From Hasllibacter sp963833115 (lineage in GTDB: Bacteria; Pseudomonadota; Alphaproteobacteria; Rhodobacterales; Rhodobacteraceae), in NCBI GenBank assembly GCA_963833115.1, contig CAWHWS010000002.1, positions 372,001 through 436,000 of the forward strand: a DNA stretch of 64,000 nt, in the 5' to 3' direction. Shown piece after piece: positions 58,976 through 64,000 of this stretch; within the stretch, counting starts at the first letter, position 1; every line of letters starts with the position of its first letter. The notes under the pieces were generated by a model, which saw nothing but the letters and a program-made list of their open reading frames with translations, was not told the origin of the DNA and did not search any database. The position numbers were made by a program, and so were the translations under genes.

Positions 58976-59716
58976 TCAACGCAGGCTGATGGCGCGGGGC
59001 TCGACCGAGAGGGAGTACCCTTTCTTGGCGACCGTGCGCACCAGGAGGGCGGCGACCATCTGACCTCCGAGCGCGTCGCGCAGCCGCTTGATCCGGGTCA
59101 CGCCGGAGCCCTCGTCGCAATCGGCCGCGTCCCGCCCGGTGATCATCGCCTCGATCTCCGCGCCCGAGAGGAGGTCGCCGTCGATCCGCGCCTCGGCGAG
59201 GACGGACAGGGTCTCCATCGCCGCGGCGGTGAGCTGGAACTCCATGTCGTTGATCTGCACCGTGCGCGTCTCGCGCTCCAGCGCGAGGGAGGTCACGCGG
59301 ATGCCCTGACGCTCGACCTGCCGCAGGCGCCGCGCCTGGGTCAGCAGGATCACCAGGAACGCCAACGAGGTGACGAGAAGCGCCGTGGACGACAGCAGCA
59401 GCACGAAGATCACCAGCCGGTAGCTCGCGAGGGTGTCCGAGAAGGCGGTGCCGGACTGGGCCAGGATCTCCAGGAGCTTGATCTCGGCCTGCGAGGTCAG
59501 GTCCGCGTTGTCCATGAACAGGCGCTCGACGCGCGCGTCGAAGGCGCCGGCGTCCGGCAGCGCGCCGATCAGGACGATTCCCGCGACCAGCAGCACGGCC
59601 ACCAGCGCCCCCAGGCCGATGGTCACGACCCGGCGGGAGGGCTCGATCGCCGCCAGCGCGCCGGCCCCCTCCGCCTCGGGGGGGCGCGCCCCCTCAGTAG
59701 CGGAGGTGGAACTCAC
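58976..59716 (-). CDS. Membrane protein with C-terminal winged-helix-like domain
   Basis: A 246-residue protein of unknown family. It has two membrane segments (about 32-52, VVTIGLGALVAVLLVAGIVLI; about 100-127, LVIFVLLLSSTALLVTSLAFLVILL) around a short non-cytoplasmic loop. The roughly 115-residue cytoplasmic tail has a pattern like the OmpR/ToxR winged helix (MEFQLTAAAMETLSVLAE, SGAEIEAMITG, GVTRIKRLRDALG, LVRTVAKKGYSL). It may be a membrane-tethered transcription regulator with the DNA-binding part at the C-terminus. GTG start at 59716. Confidence 0.65.
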   Translation of the reverse strand: MSSTSATEGARPPEAEGAGALAAIEPSRRVVTIGLGALVAVLLVAGIVLIGALPDAGAFDARVERLFMDNADLTSQAEIKLLEILAQSGTAFSDTLASYRLVIFVLLLSSTALLVTSLAFLVILLTQARRLRQVERQGIRVTSLALERETRTVQINDMEFQLTAAAMETLSVLAEARIDGDLLSGAEIEAMITGRDAADCDEGSGVTRIKRLRDALGGQMVAALLVRTVAKKGYSLSVEPRAISLR

Positions 59717-59999
59717 CGGCGTCGCCCTCCCTGGCGCTCAGATCCTCGGCCCCGAACACCGACAGGACGTCGACCAGCGTCCAGCCCGCGGCCGTCAGGC
59801 GCGGCGCCAGCGCCTCGGTCGCGGCCGGGATCGTGCACTCCCCCGGCACCTCCGCGGTGCCGTAATGCAGGCGGAGCGGCGCGTCCTGCTTGGCGCGGTA
59901 GTCGGCGAAGCAGGGGTCCTGCGCCGCGGCCGGCCCGGGGGCGGCCGCGCAAAGCGCCAGGGCGAGGGCGACGAGCGGACGGGAGACGGCGATGCGCAT
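59694..59999 (-). CDS. Small exported protein of unknown function
   Basis: A 101-residue protein with a signal peptide (MRIAVSRPLVALALALCAAA, cleavage near AAAQ). A short mature part follows with two cysteines (DPCFADYRAKQ, PGECTIPAATE), possibly a disulfide. It overlaps the start of the following membrane-protein gene by 23 bases, so the two are probably co-expressed. Family not recognised. Confidence 0.6.
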   Translation of the reverse strand: MRIAVSRPLVALALALCAAAPGPAAAQDPCFADYRAKQDAPLRLHYGTAEVPGECTIPAATEALAPRLTAAGWTLVDVLSVFGAEDLSAREGDAGEFHLRY

Positions 60000-60045
60000 G
60001 CGGCAGACGTAGCGGAGGAACGCCCCATGATGCAACGTCCCGCGG

Positions 60046-60650
60046 ATGACCGGGCCGGACCTCACCCATGAGCGCGCGCTGCTGGCCGAGGCGGGGGCCT
60101 GGCCGCTCGGGATCGACGAGGTCGGCCGCGGCCCGCTCGCCGGCCCGGTCGTCGCCGCGGCGGTGCGCCTGGACCCGGGCCGGATCCCCCGGGACTCGAC
60201 GATTCCAAGCGCCTGCGCCCCGCGCGCCGGCGGGTCCTGGACGCGGCGATCCGGGCGAGCGCCCGAGATCTGGGCGTCGGGTCCGCATCGGTGGAGGAGA
60301 TCGACAGGCTCAACATCCACCACGCGACCCTCCTGGCGATGGCGCGAGCGGCCGCGGCGGCGGGCGGCGGCCCCGTATTGGTCGACGGACGATTCGTGCC
60401 GCCGGGCCTGATCGGCCGCGCGCTCGTGCGCGGCGACTCGGCCAGCGTGTCGATCGCGGCCGCTTCGATCGTCGCCAAGGTCGCGCGGGACGCGGTGATG
60501 GCGGCGCTCTCGCAACACCATCCGTGCTACGGCTGGGAGCGGAACGCGGGCTACGGGACTGCGGAACACAGGGCGGCCCTGGCGCAACACGGGATCACAC
60601 CACATCATCGGAGAACCTTCGCACCTATCCACAATATGTTGTGTCCATAG
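60046..60650 (+). pseudogene. rnhB: Ribonuclease HII, single-base frameshift
   Basis: RNase HII removes RNA from RNA-DNA hybrids. The first part encodes LGIDEVGRGPLAGPVVAAAVRLDPGRIP with the catalytic DEVGRG pair. The rest (DDSKRLRP, VEEIDRLNIHHATLLAM, SIAAASIVAKVARD, NAGYGTAEH) is in another frame. Adding one G to the GGG run near 60190 (CCCCGGGACTCG) gives a continuous protein of about 200 residues. As written the first frame fails after IPRDST. It may be natural inactivation or a homopolymer error. Gene order rnhB-ccrM is usual for the group. Confidence 0.8.
60626..60644. promoter_or_regulatory. DnaA-box-like site and palindrome before ccrM
   Basis: CTATCCACA (one mismatch to the TTATCCACA DnaA box) leads into the palindrome CACAA-TATG-TTGTG, within an AT-rich patch over the end of rnhB, about 120-135 bp before the ccrM start. 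It is a candidate cell-cycle control site for ccrM; the evidence is the match and its position only. Confidence 0.35.
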
Positions 60651-60762
60651 AGGCCGCTTCGCCCGCATGTGAATAATCCTGTGGACGCTCCGCGCCCCGC
60701 CCGGCCAGTGTCGGCCCACCACCCGAGACGCCCCGTCAGAGGGCGCCAGGAACGAGGCAGGC

Positions 60763-61902
60763 ATGAGCAGACACCCCCTCGGCGCCCGGGCGCCCGAGAT
60801 CGAGAGAGACGTGGCCGGCGCGCTGCCGCTGGACAGCGTGCTGGCCGGCGACTGCGTCGAGGCGATGCGCGCCCTCCCGGCGGGCTCGGTCGACCTCGTC
60901 TTCGCCGACCCGCCCTACAACCTGCAGCTGCGCGGCGACCTGCAGCGGCCCGAGGGCGGCACGGTCGACGCGGTCGACGACGACTGGGACCGCTTCGACA
61001 GCTTCGCCGCCTACGACGCGTTCACGCGGGCCTGGCTGGCCGAGGCCCGGCGCGTCCTGCGACCAGACGGCGCGCTCTGGGTCATCGGGAGCTACCACAA
61101 CATCTTCCGCGTCGGCACGGCGGTGCAGGATCTGGGCTTCTGGCTTCAGAACGACGTGATCTGGCGCAAGACGAACCCGATGCCGAACTTCCGCGGCGCC
61201 CGGCTCACCAATGCGCACGAGACGTTGATCTGGGCCTCCCGCTCCCGGACGGCGCGGCCCAAGTTCAACTACGAGGCCCTCAAGGCGCTCAACGAGGGCT
61301 CGCAGATGCGCTCGGACTGGCATCTGCCGATCTGCACCGGGCACGAGCGGCTCAAGGACGCGGCCGGCGCCAAGGCGCATCCGACGCAGAAGCCCGAGGC
61401 GCTCCTTCACCGCGTGCTGGTGGCGACGACCGATCCCGGCGACGTCGTGCTCGACCCGTTCTTCGGCACCGGCACCACGGGCGCCGTCGCGCGCAAGCTC
61501 GGGCGCCGCTATGTCGGGATCGAGCGGGAGGCGGCCTATCGCGCCGTCGCCGAGGCGCGCATCGCCGATGCCCGGCCCTACGCCGCCTCCGCGCTGGAGG
61601 TCTCGCGGTCCAAGCGCGCCCTGCCCCGGGTGCCCTTCGGCACCCTGGTAGAGCGCGGGATGCTCAGCCCCGGCGAGCGCCTCGAATGCCCCCGCGGGCG
61701 CCACCGCGCGATGGTCCGGGCGGACGGCACCCTCACGGTGCGCGAGCACGCGGGCTCGATCCATCAGGTCGGCGCCGCGCTGGAGGGCGCGCCGTCCTGC
61801 AACGGCTGGACCTACTGGCACACCCGCCGGGACGGCGTGCCGGTGCCCATCGACGAGATGCGCCAGGCCATCCGCGCCGAGATGGACCCGCGCCCGAGCT
61901 GA
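60763..61902 (+). CDS. ccrM: CcrM-type adenine-N6 DNA methyltransferase (GANTC)
   Basis: A 379-residue beta-class DNA methyltransferase. DPPYNLQL (motif IV) is at residues 49-56, and the SAM-binding DPFFGTGTTGAVA follows near residue 230, the permuted order typical of CcrM. The target-recognition segments FNYEALKALNEGSQMRSDW and the C-terminal CNGWTYWHTR domain (about residues 280-379) are characteristic. CcrM methylates GANTC late in the alphaproteobacterial cell cycle. Confidence 0.94.
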   Translation: MSRHPLGARAPEIERDVAGALPLDSVLAGDCVEAMRALPAGSVDLVFADPPYNLQLRGDLQRPEGGTVDAVDDDWDRFDSFAAYDAFTRAWLAEARRVLRPDGALWVIGSYHNIFRVGTAVQDLGFWLQNDVIWRKTNPMPNFRGARLTNAHETLIWASRSRTARPKFNYEALKALNEGSQMRSDWHLPICTGHERLKDAAGAKAHPTQKPEALLHRVLVATTDPGDVVLDPFFGTGTTGAVARKLGRRYVGIEREAAYRAVAEARIADARPYAASALEVSRSKRALPRVPFGTLVERGMLSPGERLECPRGRHRAMVRADGTLTVREHAGSIHQVGAALEGAPSCNGWTYWHTRRDGVPVPIDEMRQAIRAEMDPRPS

Positions 61903-62047
61903 CGCGCCGGCGCGTCCGCGCAGTCCCATCGGCAGGGCGTGGCAGCGCCCCGGCCGAGGCCCCGCGTCCCGCGGGGCCGCCCCTTCCCCCGCGCGCGGGG
62001 GAGAGCACCGCCGGCGTCCGGGTCCGACCTCATCGGGCGCCCACCTC

Positions 62048-62083
62048 GCCCCCGTCGCCGCACCGGCGTCGGGGGCATTTTTT
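62048..62083 (+). terminator. Rho-independent terminator downstream of ccrM
   Basis: A 12-bp stem with one T-T mismatch (arms 62048-62059 and 62065-62076), 5-base loop, then A and six T residues (62078-62083). About 146 bp past the ccrM stop on the same strand. Confidence 0.8.
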
Positions 62084-63082
62084 CGCGATCATCGGCTTTT
62101 CGCGCCCGGCGAGGCGATGTGGGCGCGTGGGCGACGAATCGAGCCCGTGTCCGTTCAGACCCGCGCCGGGTTCCAGGCCGGCGACCCCGACACGGACCCC
62201 ATGGACGCGTGGCCATGGCACGAGAGGCCGGCGCGCCCCGCGCACGCCGGATGAGGGCGTCTTCGCGACCTGACGGGCGACGATCCGCAGCCCTGAAGAC
62301 CCCGGAGCCTCGCCCATGACGGCCGCGGCGGAGGCGCCCGAGCCGCCAGGGCGGTCCACCCGCTCCACGGCCTCGCCCATCGCCGATCGAGGCGCTCCGG
62401 CGCCCCTTCGAGGACGGCCCCGGCACCGCCGACCGGTCGCGGCGCGCAAGCCGTTCGAAGGCCTTGGCGGACGGCGCGGACGGTCGAGCCGGCCGCGCGG
62501 ATCGCAAAGGAGGCGGCGCCGCCGCTTCGGGGCGGCGACCCGGCAGTCCCGACCCATCCGATCGGGATCCAGCACGTGACGGGTCGGGGGGACGTCCTCG
62601 GCCAAGGCTGCCGGATCGACCGCACGGGGATCGACCGAGCCGCAAACGCGCATTCATGAGGTCGGTACCTGCGAGGACGATCCGGAGCCGCCGCCGGTCG
62701 CGGGCGCAAGCCTGGTGGAGACCGGCGCGGCGGATGTCGGCATGGGCTTGGATGACGCGGCCCGCCTCGACCGGGACGAGGACCTCGGCGACGCGTGGGG
62801 GCCCGTGACCGATCCGCCGGGCCCCCGCCATGGCGCGCCGCACGAGCGCGTCTGGAGCACGGCCGGCCTCGCCGGGCGGACATCCGGCCGCGTCTTCGCC
62901 GGGTGGACCGTTTCGAGAAGCGCGCGCGCCCGCGGCGGTCGCAGGGCGGCCTGCGGGCGTTCGGAGCTGGGGTGAGCGGGCCGGTGCGGGGGCGAGCGGT
63001 GCACCCCGGCCGAGGCCATCCACCCCGGGGCCGGACCCGTCATCCCTCGGATGGGCCGGCTCGCCCGGCCGATGAGCGCCCC
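62084..63082. other. About 1 kb without a supported gene
   Basis: Several open frames exist on both strands, but all translate to Arg/Pro/Ala/Gly-rich sequence without recognisable motifs, ribosome-binding sites or a consistent codon bias. I see no tRNA, repeat family or transposase fragment here. It may be decayed coding DNA or a spacer between the ccrM terminator and the glycosyltransferase genes. Confidence 0.5.
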
Positions 63083-63946
63083 TCACCGTCCGGCGACGTC
63101 CCTCGTCCGGCGAGCCGTGCGGGCGGCTTGGGCGTAGCCCTGTGCCATCGCGATCTGAGCGGACGCGATCAGCCCCGCGCGTGCCAGGGTCCGGATGGTG
63201 ACCCCGCCGCGAAGCGGCTCTCCCACGAGGCCGAGATAGAATCGCGGGCCCGAGAAGGTAGGCGCCGCGCGCGCGCGCGCCAAGGCGTGCCAGGTATGCG
63301 CGCCATGCCCGTAATTCCTGTGCTGGCGCCAGAAACCGCGCAGATCGAGGGCGTGATGATGGTGCACCACCGCCTCGGGGACGTCGGCGATGCCTGGCCA
63401 GAGCCGCGCGCAGGCCTGGGAGAAGGCTCGATCCTCGCCGGCGGCGCGCGTGAACCCGGCCGGGAAGCCGCCGGCGCGCAGGTAGTCCGCGCTGTGGATG
63501 GCGACGTTGTTGGACGGTGCGAACTCCGCGCCCGGGCCGATGCGCCGAAGGTAGTCGACCATGTCCTGCGAGGCTGCCGAGCAGAGGCTTCCGTCGACCG
63601 CGTTGACCGTCCGGCCCGCCATCAATCCGCGCGTCCCGCCCTTGGCCGCGTGCAGATACGCGCCGGCCCAACCGGGCGCCGGGCGGCAATCGTCGTCCGT
63701 CAGGCAGATCAGATCGCCCTGCGCCGCCTCGACCCCGCGATTGCGCGCGGCCGCGGGGCCGGCGTTGTCCTGGCGCAGCAGGCGCACGGGGTGCGGGCCC
63801 TCCGGCAGGCCGGAGACGGGCTCGGGCGAGCCGTCGTCCACCACCACGATCTCGAGGCCGTCCGCGTCCTGGGCCTGCAGCGCACGGACGCAGGCGCGGA
63901 TCGCCTCCGGGCGGCCATAGGTCGGGACGACGGCCGAGACCCTCAT
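63083..63946 (-). CDS. Family 2 glycosyltransferase
   Basis: A 287-residue GT-A fold glycosyltransferase. Seen are the N-terminal VSAVVPTYGRPEAIRACVRAL, the nucleotide-binding VVVDDGSPEP, NAGPAAARNRG, the metal-binding DDDCRP, and a likely catalytic acidic site in AAGEDRAFSQ. No membrane helices. The ATG at 63946 overlaps the stop of the preceding gene (ATGA). Probable role in cell-surface polysaccharide; sugar specificity unknown. Confidence 0.87.
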   Translation of the reverse strand: MRVSAVVPTYGRPEAIRACVRALQAQDADGLEIVVVDDGSPEPVSGLPEGPHPVRLLRQDNAGPAAARNRGVEAAQGDLICLTDDDCRPAPGWAGAYLHAAKGGTRGLMAGRTVNAVDGSLCSAASQDMVDYLRRIGPGAEFAPSNNVAIHSADYLRAGGFPAGFTRAAGEDRAFSQACARLWPGIADVPEAVVHHHHALDLRGFWRQHRNYGHGAHTWHALARARAAPTFSGPRFYLGLVGEPLRGGVTIRTLARAGLIASAQIAMAQGYAQAARTARRTRDVAGR

Positions 63947-64000
63947 CCGAGCACGTCGGCATAGGCGTCGCGGTAGGGCCGAACCGCGTCGGCCCAGGTC
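63943..64000 (-). CDS. 3' end of an upstream gene (partial)
   Basis: Only the last 18 codons are in the window, ending RPYRDAYADVLG and TGA, overlapping the GT2 gene start by four bases. The coupling suggests another surface-polysaccharide gene, perhaps a glycosyltransferase, but too little is visible to classify it. Confidence 0.6.
   Translation of the reverse strand, partial: TWADAVRPYRDAYADVLG

Noticed and set aside
62030..62653. Minus-strand open frame downstream of ccrM
   Set aside because: Arg-rich translation without motifs or ribosome-binding site, and it crosses the ccrM terminator hairpin.

Overview
The window reads as chromosomal DNA of a very high-GC alphaproteobacterium, most likely a Rhodobacterales/Rhodobacteraceae member. 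The evidence is several gene orders typical of that group (leuS beside a DUF3576 lipoprotein, then lptE and holA; a PmbA-type gene then an inositol-monophosphatase-like gene; DUF4170, waaA-like, lpxK; rnhB then ccrM), a CcrM methylase, a CenR-type regulator and a family-typical porin. No rRNA, CRISPR array or phage structural genes were seen. Two tRNAs are present: Lys(TTT) and Arg(CCT).

Left core (1-25.6 kb). A DapC-like aminotransferase (cut by the window edge), an amidase, a UbiH-type hydroxylase, Trm112 and LON-substrate-binding proteins, a YbbN-type thioredoxin, exonuclease III, a CenR-like response regulator, ribA, an L,D-transpeptidase, a YggS protein, a TPR-sulfotransferase and a porin come first. 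The leuS-lptE-holA run follows, then a glutathione transferase, a VPLPA-CTERM protein, a BaiN-like flavoprotein, an SDR, a DUF2125 protein, PmbA and an inositol-monophosphatase-like phosphatase. Compact operons with 4-base stop/start overlaps are common.

Accessory island (about 25.6-52.9 kb). Here GC falls and genes are catabolic. It appears to split the usual order phosphatase | DUF4170-waaA-lpxK. Three copies of a roughly 365-bp defective IS5-type element lie in it, two near its ends in the same orientation and one inverted in the middle. The first part encodes a sulfonate module (CuyA cysteate lyase, DegT aminotransferase, Asp/Glu-type racemase, HisD/HpsN-like dehydrogenase). Next is a decaying methylamine/betaine module (FAD-GcvT demethylase-like protein, MttB-like methyltransferase, LysR regulator, plus remnants of a GlxA-type regulator and a ProX/ProW transporter). 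The second half holds a stand-alone IspD, two unknown proteins, and a divergent pair of operons. One operon has a PfkB kinase, a sugar/polyol ABC transporter and an SGNH hydrolase. The other has a SAF-domain oxidoreductase, acetoin-dehydrogenase-like E1alpha/E1beta and a lipoyl-alpha/beta-hydrolase fusion, and a SorC regulator. The second system looks like an uptake and cleavage pathway for an unidentified polyol or deoxy-sugar and is the best candidate for an undescribed system.

Right core (52.9-64 kb). DUF4170, a waaA-like gene, lpxK, mtaB, dapF, tRNA-Lys, a LacI regulator, tRNA-Arg, a membrane protein with a winged-helix-like tail, a small exported protein, rnhB (frameshifted), ccrM, about 1 kb without a supported gene, and a GT2 glycosyltransferase.

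Three otherwise intact core genes (the TPR-sulfotransferase, the phosphatase and rnhB) each carry one apparent single-base indel in a G/C run, so sequencing or assembly error should be considered before calling them pseudogenes.
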